A program made the translations under genes and the position numbers. 64,000 nucleotides of DNA from Elusimicrobiaceae bacterium (GTDB taxonomy: Bacteria > Elusimicrobiota > Elusimicrobia > Elusimicrobiales > Elusimicrobiaceae): the NCBI GenBank assembly GCA_017618215.1, contig JAFZUQ010000006.1, positions 62,001-126,000 of the forward strand, written 5' to 3'. The notes below the pieces were generated by a model that saw nothing but the letters and a program-made list of their open reading frames with translations, did no database searches and was not told where the DNA came from. Positions 6,742-15,544 of the stretch are shown piece by piece (the stretch's first letter is position 1; each line of letters starts with the position of its first letter).

Positions 6742-9096
6742 ATGGAAAGATACTTATGCATACATGGGCATTTCTACCAGCCCCCTCGCGAAAATCCTTG
6801 GTTAGACGAAATTGAAATTCAGGAAACCGCACGCCCACACAAAAATTGGAATGAGCGTATCAGCGCGGAATGTTACCGTGCTAATGCTTTTGCGCGTATT
6901 TTAAACCCGCAAAAGCAAATTGTTGATATAGTAAACAATTACAGTAAGATAAGTTTTAACTTCGGGCCTACTTTGCTTTCTTGGCTTGAAAAATATGATT
7001 CTTTAACTTATAAAGCCCTTTTGGAAGCAGATAAAAAAAGTCAGGAACTTTTCGGTGGACATGGAAGTGCTATCGCACAAGTTTATAATCACATAATTTT
7101 ACCACTTGCAAACGATAGAGATAAAGAAACACAAATAATTTGGGGTATTGCAGATTTTGAAAAACGTTTTAAACGCAAACCGGAAGGCATGTGGCTTGCA
7201 GAGACAGCCGTTAATACAACAACCCTTGAACTTCTTGCAAAACATGGTATAAAATTTACAATTTTAGCACCAAGCCAATGTGCAAGGACACGCAAAATCG
7301 GCACACAAAATTGGCAAGAGGAAAATAATGCAAAAGTAGATCCCAAAAAACCATATCTTTGCAATTTACCGTCCGGCAATAAAATTGCTTTGTTCTTTTA
7401 TGACGGCCCTATTTCGCAAGGCATTGCTTTCGGGGACACCTTAAAAAGCGGTGAACGTTTTGCGGCGAGGTTACTATCTGCCTTTGATACGAGGCATGAG
7501 CCACAACTTGTACATATTGCTACAGACGGTGAAACTTACGGTCATCATCAAAAATTCGCCGATATGGCTTTGGCATACTGCTTAAATTACATAGAAAGAA
7601 ATAATTTGGCGACTTTAACGGTTTATGGGCAATACTTGGAAATGTTTCCCCCCTCTTTTGAAGCTCAAATAAGAGAAAACACTTCCTGGAGTTGTGCACA
7701 CGGTATTGAACGATGGCGCTCAAATTGCGGATGTAATTCCGGTATGCACAGGGACTGGCAACAACTTTGGCGCGCTCCTTTAAGAAAAGCTTTAGATTCT
7801 GTAAGAGATAAAATGTTAACTACCTTTGAAAATTTAGGCAAAGAATATTTTAAAGATCCTTACGAAGCGAGAAATAACTATATCTCAGTAATACTCGATC
7901 ACTCAAAAATAGAAGAATTTTTAAAAACTCACGCAACGCAAAAAGGCCTAAACAATAAACCGGCAGCATTAAAACTGATGGAAATGCAAAGAAATGCTTT
8001 GCTTATGTACACAAGTTGCGGTTGGTTTTTTGATGAAATCTCCGGTATTGAAACTGTACAGATTATGACTTATGCAAAACGCGCTATAGGTTATCACAAA
8101 GGTCTAACTGGGGAAGATTTACAAAATGGTTTTATGGAACAGCTTGCGCTTGCACCCAGCAATATTCCTTTATTTAAAGACGGCGCAAAAGCATATAAAG
8201 ATTTAGTTATGCCGATTTCGCGCGGACTCCGTAAAGCAGCTATTGATTATGCAATTTCTTATTTACTGGATGAAATTTTATTTGAAGACAGAATATACAT
8301 ATACAATATTGAAGATAATAAAATCGATGTTTTGCATCAAGAACACATAAAACTAATTTGCGGAAGCGCGGTTTTCGTTAACCGCTTAACTACCGAAAAA
8401 CGCTTAGTTAGTTTCGCTGTCTTACACCAAGGAGGGCCGGACATTACCGCCGGTGCAATTTACGGGCAAACAGATAATTTGGAACAATTAAAAGAATTAT
8501 TTTCTTACGGAGAATATGCACAATGTGTTGCCTTAATTAAAGGCTCTTTCGTGGATACCCTTACCATTAAGGATCTACCTAAGGATAAGCAAATAAAATT
8601 GCTAGCCAATGTAATTGACAAAGCTAAAAAACGCATAAGAACAAACTATATAAATCTATTCAAACAGGAAAAGACCGTACTGGAATATATTAAAAATATT
8701 GATTTGCCTATGCCACGCCTCTTCTTAGATTTAGCGGAATTCGTTTTAAATTATGAACTTAGGGAAGAACTTATAAAGGACACTATTGACAATGCAAAAA
8801 TATCCCAAATTATAACAGATTTAAAACAAACTTCAGCCGAACTTAATATAGAAGATGTTAAACACATCTTGACAAAAAAGTTGGTTGCTTATACCAAAGT
8901 TTTAGAGCAAGATCCGCAAAATTTAGAATGTGTGAATAAAATAATTGACTTACTTAATTTTGCGAATATGTTTAATCTACCGCTTGATTTATATTGTACA
9001 CAAAATACAGTGTTCCGTCTTAAAAAAGAAGGATTATTAGGTGATAGTGAACTCGTAAAGATACTTTTATCAAAACTTAATTTAAATTTAATGTAG
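6742..9096 (+). CDS. glycoside hydrolase family 57 protein with DUF3536 domain
   Basis: 784 residues. The N-terminal GH57 barrel carries the HxH motif (HGHFYQPP, His8 and His10), an EGMWLAETAVN segment near 145 with the likely nucleophile Glu, and TDGETYGHH near 255 with the likely acid Asp. The remainder is the long helical DUF3536 region seen in many GH57 proteins of unknown substrate. GH57 enzymes act on alpha-glucans (amylase, 4-alpha-glucanotransferase, branching enzyme), so glycogen metabolism is plausible, and a glycogen synthase gene lies further along. No signal peptide, so cytoplasmic. The ATG at 6742 lacks an SD and is probably read from a leaderless message. Confidence 0.9.
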   Translation: MERYLCIHGHFYQPPRENPWLDEIEIQETARPHKNWNERISAECYRANAFARILNPQKQIVDIVNNYSKISFNFGPTLLSWLEKYDSLTYKALLEADKKSQELFGGHGSAIAQVYNHIILPLANDRDKETQIIWGIADFEKRFKRKPEGMWLAETAVNTTTLELLAKHGIKFTILAPSQCARTRKIGTQNWQEENNAKVDPKKPYLCNLPSGNKIALFFYDGPISQGIAFGDTLKSGERFAARLLSAFDTRHEPQLVHIATDGETYGHHQKFADMALAYCLNYIERNNLATLTVYGQYLEMFPPSFEAQIRENTSWSCAHGIERWRSNCGCNSGMHRDWQQLWRAPLRKALDSVRDKMLTTFENLGKEYFKDPYEARNNYISVILDHSKIEEFLKTHATQKGLNNKPAALKLMEMQRNALLMYTSCGWFFDEISGIETVQIMTYAKRAIGYHKGLTGEDLQNGFMEQLALAPSNIPLFKDGAKAYKDLVMPISRGLRKAAIDYAISYLLDEILFEDRIYIYNIEDNKIDVLHQEHIKLICGSAVFVNRLTTEKRLVSFAVLHQGGPDITAGAIYGQTDNLEQLKELFSYGEYAQCVALIKGSFVDTLTIKDLPKDKQIKLLANVIDKAKKRIRTNYINLFKQEKTVLEYIKNIDLPMPRLFLDLAEFVLNYELREELIKDTIDNAKISQIITDLKQTSAELNIEDVKHILTKKLVAYTKVLEQDPQNLECVNKIIDLLNFANMFNLPLDLYCTQNTVFRLKKEGLLGDSELVKILLSKLNLNLM

Positions 9097-9104
9097 GAGA
9101 TTTT

Positions 9105-10499
9105 ATGCCAAACCCAGCAGTTCCCCCTCAAAAAGGGCAAAGGCAGGAGCCTGAAGACAGAATAAAAAATTTTGACGAAGTTGCACAAGGTTTAACAAAA
9201 GAACAAGCTTTACAAGAGGCAAACCGTTGTTTAAATTGTAAAAATAAACCTTGCCAGATGGCTTGCCCTGTAAATGTACAAATACCTGATTTTATTCAAT
9301 ATTTGCTTAAAGATGATGTTAAAAGCGCTGTTTCAAAAATTATGGAAACAAGTCTATTACCTGCAATTTGCGGACGTGTTTGCCCTCAGGAAAAATATTG
9401 CCAAGGGGCGTGCACTTTAAAGGAAAAGTTTGGGCCGGTATCTATCGGCTTACTTGAAAGATATACCGCAGACAGTGCAAGGAAACAAAGTCTAACCACA
9501 CCACCGATACCGCAAAAAGAAAGCGGTTTCAAAGTAGCTTGTGTGGGTTCCGGGCCATCTTCCCTCGCTTGCGCGGCGGAACTTAGGCGCAAAGGCCATA
9601 AAGTCACTGTTTTTGAAGCTTTGCATAAACTGGGTGGTGTTCTAAGTTACGGAATACCGGCTTTTCGCTTACCTCGCGAAGTAATTGAATCTGAAATAAA
9701 AAACCTCAAGAAAATGGGTGTCGATTTCGAAGAAAATGTTTTAATAGGTCCATCAATAAGTATTGAAGAACTTTTAAAGGATTTTGATGCCGTATATCTC
9801 GGCAGCGGGGCAGGACTACCTATGATGGCAAATATCCCGGGGGAAAATGCCGTAGGCGTTTACAGCGCAAATGAGTTTTTAACGCGCGTAAATTTAATGA
9901 AAGCTTATGATCCGAAATATGATACCCCCATTAAAATCGGTAAAAAAGTTTTAGTTCTTGGCGGCGGAAATTCCGCAATGGATGCCGCACGTTGTGCACG
10001 CCGCTTAGGTCAAGGTGAAGTTACCATTATTTATCGCCGTAGTCAAGCGGAAATGCCCGCCCGTAAAGAGGAAGTTGAAAATGCAATGGAAGAAGGCATA
10101 AAATTCAGTTTTTTAACAATTCAAAAAGAAGTTTTAGTTGATGAAAACGGCCACGCTTATGCTTTAAAATGCACGCGCGCAAAACTTGGCGAACCGGATG
10201 AAAAAGGCAGAAGACGCCCTGTTGAAATTGAAGGATCTGAATTTACTATCCCAGCAGATAGTATCATTATTGCTATCGGCCAAAAACCGAACCCGATAAT
10301 TCCAAAATCAACGCCGCAACTTAGAACAACCGAAAAAGGTACTTTAGTTTTAGACGATAATCAAAAAAGCACGATGGAAGGAGTATTCGCAGGAGGAGAT
10401 ATTAAACGCGGCGGTGCAACTGTTTTACTTGCTATGAAAGACGGCATTACCGCAGCAAAGGAAATAAATAAATACCTCGAAACTAAAGGAGCGAAATAA
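9105..10499 (+). CDS. nfnB: NfnB-type NADP(H) subunit (glutamate synthase small chain family)
   Basis: 464 residues of the GltD/NfnB family. The N-terminus binds iron-sulfur clusters (CLNCKNKPCQMACP near 45 and CGRVCPQEKYCQGAC near 90). An FAD-binding GSGPSSLACAAELR follows near 150 and an NADPH-binding LGGGNSAMDAAR near 290; the second FAD motif is GVFAGGDI near 430. The next gene encodes a ferredoxin-NADP reductase-like subunit, so the pair is the electron-bifurcating NADH-dependent ferredoxin:NADP+ oxidoreductase NfnAB (also annotated SudAB) rather than glutamate synthase; no large GltB chain is present. SD GTAGGAGA precedes the start, eight bases after the GH57 stop. Confidence 0.88.
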   Translation: MPNPAVPPQKGQRQEPEDRIKNFDEVAQGLTKEQALQEANRCLNCKNKPCQMACPVNVQIPDFIQYLLKDDVKSAVSKIMETSLLPAICGRVCPQEKYCQGACTLKEKFGPVSIGLLERYTADSARKQSLTTPPIPQKESGFKVACVGSGPSSLACAAELRRKGHKVTVFEALHKLGGVLSYGIPAFRLPREVIESEIKNLKKMGVDFEENVLIGPSISIEELLKDFDAVYLGSGAGLPMMANIPGENAVGVYSANEFLTRVNLMKAYDPKYDTPIKIGKKVLVLGGGNSAMDAARCARRLGQGEVTIIYRRSQAEMPARKEEVENAMEEGIKFSFLTIQKEVLVDENGHAYALKCTRAKLGEPDEKGRRRPVEIEGSEFTIPADSIIIAIGQKPNPIIPKSTPQLRTTEKGTLVLDDNQKSTMEGVFAGGDIKRGGATVLLAMKDGITAAKEINKYLETKGAK

Positions 10500-10500
10500 A

Positions 10501-11355
10501 ATGCAGAAATATCAAATTTTAAATAAACTCAATTTATCCGATACAATTTCTTTATTTGAAATTTATGCCCCTTTAATTGCAAAATCTGCCAAAGCCGGGC
10601 AATTTGTAATTTTAAGATATACGAAAGAGGGAGAAAGGGTACCTGTAACCCTAGTTGATTGGAATAAAGAAAAAGGCACAATAACTGTAATTATACAGGC
10701 AATCGGCAAAAGTACAGTATTATTTAACACGTTGAAAACAGGTGAGTGTTTTGACAGCGTTGCCGGTCCACTCGGTCAAGCAATAGAAATAAAAGATTAC
10801 GGGACCGCAGCAGTTATCGGCGGTGGCGTAGGTATTGCGGAAATCTTGCCTATTGCAAAAGCCCTAAAAGTAGCCGGAAATAAAATTGTTTCCGTGCTCG
10901 GTGCAAGAACTGCAAATCTGTTAATTTTGGAAAAAGAAATGCAAGAAATTTCTGACACTTTCGTTATTGCTACTGATGACGGCAGCAAAGGCCAAAAGGG
11001 TATGGTTACCGATGCTTTAAAGACTTTACATGAAAACGGCACAAAAATAAATGTAGGTTTTATTATAGGGCCTATACCGATGATGAAATTTACCGCACGC
11101 CTCATGGTGCAGCTTGGTATAAAACCTTATGCAAGTTTAAACCCGATTATGCTTGACGGTACAGGCATGTGCGGATGCTGCCGCGTGGAAGTTAACGGCG
11201 AAACTAAATTTGCCTGCGTTGACGGCCCTATGTTTGAGGCAGAAAATATCAATTTTGATAATTTAATGAAACGCACTTCAGAGTACACACAAGAACAAAA
11301 ACAAAAACTTGAAGAATTTGAAAAAACTCACAAATGTAAAATAGGCTTGCACTAA
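10501..11355 (+). CDS. nfnA: NfnA-type ferredoxin-NAD(P) reductase subunit
   Basis: 284 residues. An N-terminal FAD-binding barrel is followed by an NAD(H) domain (GGGVGIAEILPIAKAL near 103) and a C-terminal [2Fe-2S] site (GTGMCGCCRVEV then FACVDGP, residues 220-242). This is the architecture of NfnA/SudB and of dihydroorotate dehydrogenase electron-transfer subunits; the adjacent NfnB decides for NfnA. The complex couples NADH and reduced ferredoxin to two NADP+, balancing anaerobic redox pools. The start follows the nfnB stop by one base, and its own stop overlaps recG as TAATG. Confidence 0.88.
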   Translation: MQKYQILNKLNLSDTISLFEIYAPLIAKSAKAGQFVILRYTKEGERVPVTLVDWNKEKGTITVIIQAIGKSTVLFNTLKTGECFDSVAGPLGQAIEIKDYGTAAVIGGGVGIAEILPIAKALKVAGNKIVSVLGARTANLLILEKEMQEISDTFVIATDDGSKGQKGMVTDALKTLHENGTKINVGFIIGPIPMMKFTARLMVQLGIKPYASLNPIMLDGTGMCGCCRVEVNGETKFACVDGPMFEAENINFDNLMKRTSEYTQEQKQKLEEFEKTHKCKIGLH

Positions 11356-13430
11356 TGGCAAATATCAGAAACTTAAAAGGTGTCGGCGAAGCAAAGGCAA
11401 AACTTTTTGCCGCTTTAGATATTGATACAGTTTCCGATTTATTGCATTATTACCCACGCACTTACAGTGACAGACGCAAAAATGCGCCGTTGGGTTCTTT
11501 TAAACATATTGAAGATATTTGCGGTTGCTTTAAAGTGTTAAGCGCGCAAGGGATAAAAGCACGCAGCTTAGATATTTTCAAAGTTATGCTTGAGGGTGAA
11601 GATAAACAAATTTATGAAGCCGTTTGGTTTAAAAAACGCACTTTTAAATTTGACAGTTTGCTTCCTTTACGTCAAACTTTTAAAACAGGCGCTTGGTTTT
11701 GGATCGTAGGTAAGCGAGAAAATAAAAATTCTTTTACTGATAGAAAAATTTTAGTTGAAGAATATTATCCCCTTGATAGTACAGACTTAAAATATAATGT
11801 TGATGCACTTATTCCTTTATACTCGCTTACTAAAGGTTTAACACAAAAATTTTTGCGTTCTTGCCAGGCAAACGCTTTGCAAAATTATTTAGTTGATGAA
11901 GAAGAAGTCTTACCGCTTGATTTGCTTAAAAAACGCGGGCTTTTGCAGTCGAAACAGGCAATTAAAGCAATACATTTTCCAGTGTCTATGGCGGAACTTG
12001 AAAATGCGCGCCGCCGCTTAATTTACGAAGAATTTTTACTTATGACACTTGCTTTTAACTTAAAGGCACGCCAAAAATTTGTGGTACAAAAAAAGCATAA
12101 ATACACCTTAACAAAAAAATATTTAACACCTTTTAAAAATAATTTGGGTTTTAGTTTTACCCCCTCACAAGTTAAAGTTATAAATGAAATTTTTAAAGAT
12201 ATGCTTGCGCCGACTGCTATGACAAGATTAGTACAAGGCGATGTAGGATCGGGTAAAACGGTGGTGGCAATTTCCGCATTGCTTTTGGCGGTAGAAAGCG
12301 GCCTGCAAGGTGCATTTATGGCACCGACTGAAATTTTAGCTACGCAACACTTTATTACACTAAACAAATATTTAAAACCGCTTGGCATAAACACTGCTTT
12401 ACTTACATCAAAAACGACGGCCAAAGAACGCCAAACTTTGCTGAACAAATTGGCAAACGGTGAAATTCAAATTCTAATTGGTACCCATGCTTTAATTGAA
12501 GATAAAGTGGAATTTAAAAATCTCGGCTTAATTGTTATTGACGAGCAACATCGATTTGGCGTAAAACAACGCGCAAAACTACGTCAAAAAGCAGAACAAG
12601 TTGATATGCTTTCCATGACCGCAACGCCTATTCCTCGTACTTTTGCACTTGCTTTTTACGGGGATCTTGATGTTTCCACAATTTCCGAACTTCCAAAAGG
12701 CAGGCAGGAAATAAAGACTTTCCACACTTCGGAAACCGAGGCATTTTTAAAAGCCAAAGAAGCAGTTTCTCGCGGTGAGCAAGTTTATATAGTTTATCCT
12801 TTAATTGATGAGAGTGACAAGCTTGAACTTAAAGCGGTTACCGCGGAATTTGAAGCAGCAAAAATCAAATTTCCAGGCATCAATTTGGGCCTAATACATG
12901 GCGCGATGAAGCCAAAAGAAAAGCAAAAAATAATGGAAGATTTTTTGGCTAAAAAAATTGATATTTTATTTGCCACACCCGTAATAGAAGTAGGTATCGA
13001 TGTAAAAAACGCAACTGTTATGATTATTGAAAACGCGGAGCGTTTTGGCTTGGCAAGTTTACATCAACTTCGCGGAAGAATCGGCCGCGGTGATAAAGCA
13101 TCGACCTGTTACCTCGTGACAAAAAATTTAAGCACAATTTCAAAAGAAAGAATAAATATAATTTGCCAAACTTGCGATGGTTTTAAAATCGGCGAAAAGG
13201 ATCTTGAAATACGCGGACCAGGAGAAATACTAGGCACACGCCAAAGCGGCGAACTTGAATTTAAAGCCGGCGATATTATCCGTGATAAAGATGTTCTGAA
13301 ATGGGCCGTAGAAGATCGTGATTATTTGGTAAATAAAGATTTCTTTTTAACTCTGCCCGAACACTCTGCCTTAAAGCGACGCTTAATAGAATTATATCAA
13401 AAGAAGTGGCCTTTAATTGATTTAGGGTAA
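11355..13430 (+). CDS. recG: ATP-dependent DNA helicase RecG
   Basis: Superfamily 2 helicase of 691 residues, normal for RecG, which remodels stalled forks and Holliday junctions. The N-terminal wedge begins at once (NIRNLKGVGEAKAKLF). Helicase motifs: Walker A GDVGSGKT near 296, DEQH box (VIDEQHRFG) near 395, TATPIPRT near 420, and RGRIGRG near 570; the C-terminal TRQSGELEF is also typical. It overlaps nfnA by one base, so it is co-expressed with redox genes, probably by chance of operon packing. It converges on lpxK with only 14 bases between stops and no clear terminator. Confidence 0.95.
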   Translation: MANIRNLKGVGEAKAKLFAALDIDTVSDLLHYYPRTYSDRRKNAPLGSFKHIEDICGCFKVLSAQGIKARSLDIFKVMLEGEDKQIYEAVWFKKRTFKFDSLLPLRQTFKTGAWFWIVGKRENKNSFTDRKILVEEYYPLDSTDLKYNVDALIPLYSLTKGLTQKFLRSCQANALQNYLVDEEEVLPLDLLKKRGLLQSKQAIKAIHFPVSMAELENARRRLIYEEFLLMTLAFNLKARQKFVVQKKHKYTLTKKYLTPFKNNLGFSFTPSQVKVINEIFKDMLAPTAMTRLVQGDVGSGKTVVAISALLLAVESGLQGAFMAPTEILATQHFITLNKYLKPLGINTALLTSKTTAKERQTLLNKLANGEIQILIGTHALIEDKVEFKNLGLIVIDEQHRFGVKQRAKLRQKAEQVDMLSMTATPIPRTFALAFYGDLDVSTISELPKGRQEIKTFHTSETEAFLKAKEAVSRGEQVYIVYPLIDESDKLELKAVTAEFEAAKIKFPGINLGLIHGAMKPKEKQKIMEDFLAKKIDILFATPVIEVGIDVKNATVMIIENAERFGLASLHQLRGRIGRGDKASTCYLVTKNLSTISKERINIICQTCDGFKIGEKDLEIRGPGEILGTRQSGELEFKAGDIIRDKDVLKWAVEDRDYLVNKDFFLTLPEHSALKRRLIELYQKKWPLIDLG

Positions 13431-13444
13431 ACACAGAAAAAATT

Positions 13445-14515
13445 TTACGGTTCAATGGTTTCTTTCAAAGTTTCAAGGCCATCACCTGTTAAAGACATTT
13501 CAATTTCAAGCATATAGAAATTATCTTTAACATATTCTTGCCAACCGTCCGGCAATTTTACATAATCTTTAAAAGTCGTAATTAAAGGCAAATTCCCTCG
13601 CAAAGAAACCATATTTTTAATATCATCAAGCGTATATTTTTTATGGTCTGCATAACGCCATGTTTGCTTCAAATTTATACCAAGGTTTTTTAAAGTAGTT
13701 TCAAAAGATTTCGGGTCCCCCAACGCACAAAAACATACGGCAGAACCTTTCATAGCATCTAATGCCACTGGTTCATTCTTGATTAAATCAAAATAATTTT
13801 TGGGTTTATGCACTGCTTCCAATACAGGTAATGAAGGATTATAATGTTTAATTCGTTTTTTAATACTTGCAAGTTTTGATTCTGAAACTAAATCACTATG
13901 TGTTAAAAATAATAAATCAGCACGCTCAAGCGCAGTTAAAGGCTCTCGTAAATTACCGTATGGCAAAAGGCCGCCGCCAAATGGTTTTTGGGCATCAAGC
14001 AAAACTATATTTCGGTCCCTTTTAAGTTTATGGTGCTGGAAACCATCATCCAACAATATTACCTGGCTTTTAAATTCTTCCGTAGCGCGCTTTGCAGCTT
14101 TATAGCGACTTTTACTAACAATAACCGGAACTTGTTTTTCCTTTAAAAGAAGATTCATCATATAAGGTTCATCTCCAGCATTTTGCCAATCCAGAGATTT
14201 TTGATCATACAGCACAACAACTTCTTCCTCTTTTTTGGGACGTTTATAACCACGTGAAACCACCGCTACTCTAAGGCCCATTTCTGCTAAAATCCTGGCA
14301 CAGAGTAAAACTGTCGGAGTTTTACCTGTTCCCCCAGCGGTAATATTTCCAATGCAGATAACAAAACTATCAACACTTTTTTGTTTTTTGATTTTTAATT
14401 TGTATAGAAGTAAATTTAATTTAACCGCAATCAAATACAGAACGGAACAGGCTTTTAAAGCATAATGCCCGATTTTATATTTCAGTATTTTTTTACGGAT
14501 ATTTTCTAACCCCAT
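13445..14515 (-). CDS. lpxK: tetraacyldisaccharide 4'-kinase (lipid A synthesis)
   Basis: 356 residues. LpxK phosphorylates the 4' position of the lipid A disaccharide at the inner membrane. A hydrophobic N-terminal helix (ALKACSVLYLIAVKLNLLLY) anchors it; the P-loop lies in NITAGGTGKTP near 62; LLDDGFQHHKLKRD near 152 is the family signature. This is the best single sign that the organism makes lipid A. The start sits exactly six bases after a TATAAT box with no SD, so the message is leaderless. Confidence 0.93.
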   Translation of the reverse strand: MGLENIRKKILKYKIGHYALKACSVLYLIAVKLNLLLYKLKIKKQKSVDSFVICIGNITAGGTGKTPTVLLCARILAEMGLRVAVVSRGYKRPKKEEEVVVLYDQKSLDWQNAGDEPYMMNLLLKEKQVPVIVSKSRYKAAKRATEEFKSQVILLDDGFQHHKLKRDRNIVLLDAQKPFGGGLLPYGNLREPLTALERADLLFLTHSDLVSESKLASIKKRIKHYNPSLPVLEAVHKPKNYFDLIKNEPVALDAMKGSAVCFCALGDPKSFETTLKNLGINLKQTWRYADHKKYTLDDIKNMVSLRGNLPLITTFKDYVKLPDGWQEYVKDNFYMLEIEMSLTGDGLETLKETIEP

Positions 14516-14521
14516 ATTTTT

Positions 14522-14551
14522 ATTATATTATTTTAGTAGGCTTTATGACAA
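14522..14551 (-). promoter_or_regulatory. leaderless promoter of lpxK
   Basis: On the minus strand TTGTCA (14551-14546), 18-base spacer, TATAAT (14527-14522), then six bases to the ATG at 14515. The near-consensus boxes place the transcription start at the start codon. Confidence 0.7.
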
Positions 14552-14583
14552 ACTAAAACCCACGCCTAGGGGTTCGGCGTGGG
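14551..14583 (-). terminator. intrinsic terminator after the 54-residue gene
   Basis: CCCACGCC (14559-14566) pairs with GGCGTGGG (14576-14583). Read on the minus strand the stem is followed by TTTTAGTTT. It lies 26 bases after the stop of the small gene and just upstream of the lpxK promoter, so lpxK is transcribed independently. Confidence 0.85.
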
Positions 14584-14609
14584 GGAGGAGAGAATATGAA
14601 AACTAATGG

Positions 14610-14774
14610 TTATTTCTCATATTCCGTTATACAATCTGCTATTTTACTGAAATTTCGCTGTACACCTAAAGGGCTTTCCTTATGGGAAACATAACAATCT
14701 TTTTTCCCTTCATTAGATAAAACTACCATCTTGGTATTACTTATAGATAATAAAAATTTTAATGTTGGTTTCAT
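14610..14774 (-). CDS. small protein of unknown function, 54 residues
   Basis: An open frame of 54 residues beginning MKPTLKFLLSISNTKMVVLS and ending CITEYEK. It has an SD-like GGCGGTGA six bases before ATG and a strong terminator 26 bases after its stop, so it looks like a real monocistronic gene. It is basic at the N-terminus, has two cysteines, and no clear membrane segment. I do not recognise it. A 32-codon frame on the other strand (14596-14694, SD GGAGGAG) overlaps it; the minus-strand one is preferred because of the terminator and the leader structure upstream. Confidence 0.55.
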   Translation of the reverse strand: MKPTLKFLLSISNTKMVVLSNEGKKDCYVSHKESPLGVQRNFSKIADCITEYEK

Positions 14775-14831
14775 AATATTCACCGCCTTTGATGCTTCTT
14801 ATACTTAAATTTTACTGCTTTTAAATGAATT

Positions 14832-14901
14832 AAAAAAGGGCCAAAAGGGTAAATCTTAAAGTTTTTGGACCTAGAATAATTTTCCCAAAAGACCTATTAT
14901 A
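14832..14901 (-). promoter_or_regulatory. attenuator-like leader upstream of the 54-residue gene
   Basis: On the minus strand a TATAAT (14901-14896) is followed by three complementary segments: TTTTGG (14890-14885), CCAAAA (14868-14863) and TTTTGG (14846-14841). Segments two and three, extended by GG/CC pairs, form a hairpin (14838-14871) directly followed by TTTTTT (14837-14832), a terminator. Segments one and two can pair instead and would break it. This is the layout of a transcription attenuator; the signal it reads is unknown. Confidence 0.4.
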
Positions 14902-15077
14902 AAAAAATTATCACGACTAAACCCTACAAATTTTAAAAAAAATATTAATTTTCTCTGCAATAATTTGAAATTAAAACAGTAGCGCGGGAAAGTGTCCGCA
15001 CATCGCACAATAGTTTTAAATAAATCCAAATCGAGTGCATAAACCTTTCAAAAGTTAAAATATTTCTTATTTTCCCC
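14902..15077. other. AT-rich intergenic stretch without a gene
   Basis: No open frame with an SD was seen. One GC-rich patch (about 14982-15007, with imperfect GCGGGA/TCCGC pairing) stands out from very AT-rich surroundings but has no assignable role. The rest is upstream sequence for the two divergent transcripts. Confidence 0.5.
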
Positions 15078-15107
15078 TTGAAAATATAGTTGCCTATTTT
15101 GTACCAT
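15078..15107 (+). promoter_or_regulatory. leaderless promoter of the EIIA-like gene
   Basis: TTGAAA (15078-15083), 18-base spacer, TACCAT (15102-15107), then six bases to the ATG at 15114. No SD. The -10 box is weak, but the spacing matches the other leaderless genes. Confidence 0.45.
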
Positions 15108-15113
15108 TTATAT

Positions 15114-15542
15114 ATGGAGATAAAACCTCAGCAAATCTATCTAATAAATACCCCTACAATGAAACAGGAACTGGTAAAATATTTAGTCTCAAATATCTGT
15201 GCCGGTACTGCTTTGAATCAGGAAGATATTTTTAAGGCAATAATTAAACGTGAACAAGGCATAAGCACAACCTTGGAATCAGGTTTAAGTATACCTCATG
15301 CCCGTATTGAGGGCTTAACTTCCTTTAGAGCAGCAGTGGCCATTATACCGCAGGGTATACAAGACAATTACGGTAAAGACATTAAGGTTATGTTTTTATT
15401 CTTATCTCCAAGCGGTGAACAGTATTTCCCGGAACATTTAAAACTGCTTGCAAAACTTGCAGAAACTTTTACCCCGGCTTTTATTGACGAACTTTGCACA
15501 TTAAAAACTGTTGAAGAAATTGCCACCAAATTACCCTTTTAA
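15114..15542 (+). CDS. PTS EIIA domain protein (PtsN/fructose type)
   Basis: 142 residues forming one PTS EIIA domain. The phosphorylatable His lies in SIPHARIEG near residue 62, the family signature. Such stand-alone domains usually regulate transporters or nitrogen and potassium metabolism rather than carry sugar. The next gene, two bases on, is an amino acid-type permease with a soluble tail, so this protein may gate that transporter; this is inferred. A longer frame with a TTG start at 15090 exists, but that codon lies inside the promoter, and ATG 15114 is six bases after the -10 box. Confidence 0.85.
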   Translation: MEIKPQQIYLINTPTMKQELVKYLVSNICAGTALNQEDIFKAIIKREQGISTTLESGLSIPHARIEGLTSFRAAVAIIPQGIQDNYGKDIKVMFLFLSPSGEQYFPEHLKLLAKLAETFTPAFIDELCTLKTVEEIATKLPF

Positions 15543-15544
15543 TT

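Noticed and set aside
9105-10499. Glutamate synthase small subunit
   Set aside because: No large subunit is present; the immediate NfnA-like neighbour makes NfnAB the better reading.
14596-14694. 32-codon plus-strand frame with SD GGAGGAG
   Set aside because: It overlaps the longer minus-strand frame, which has a matching terminator and leader; no terminator follows on the plus strand.
15090-15113. TTG start eight codons upstream of the EIIA gene
   Set aside because: It falls between the -35 and -10 boxes, so it would not be in the transcript.
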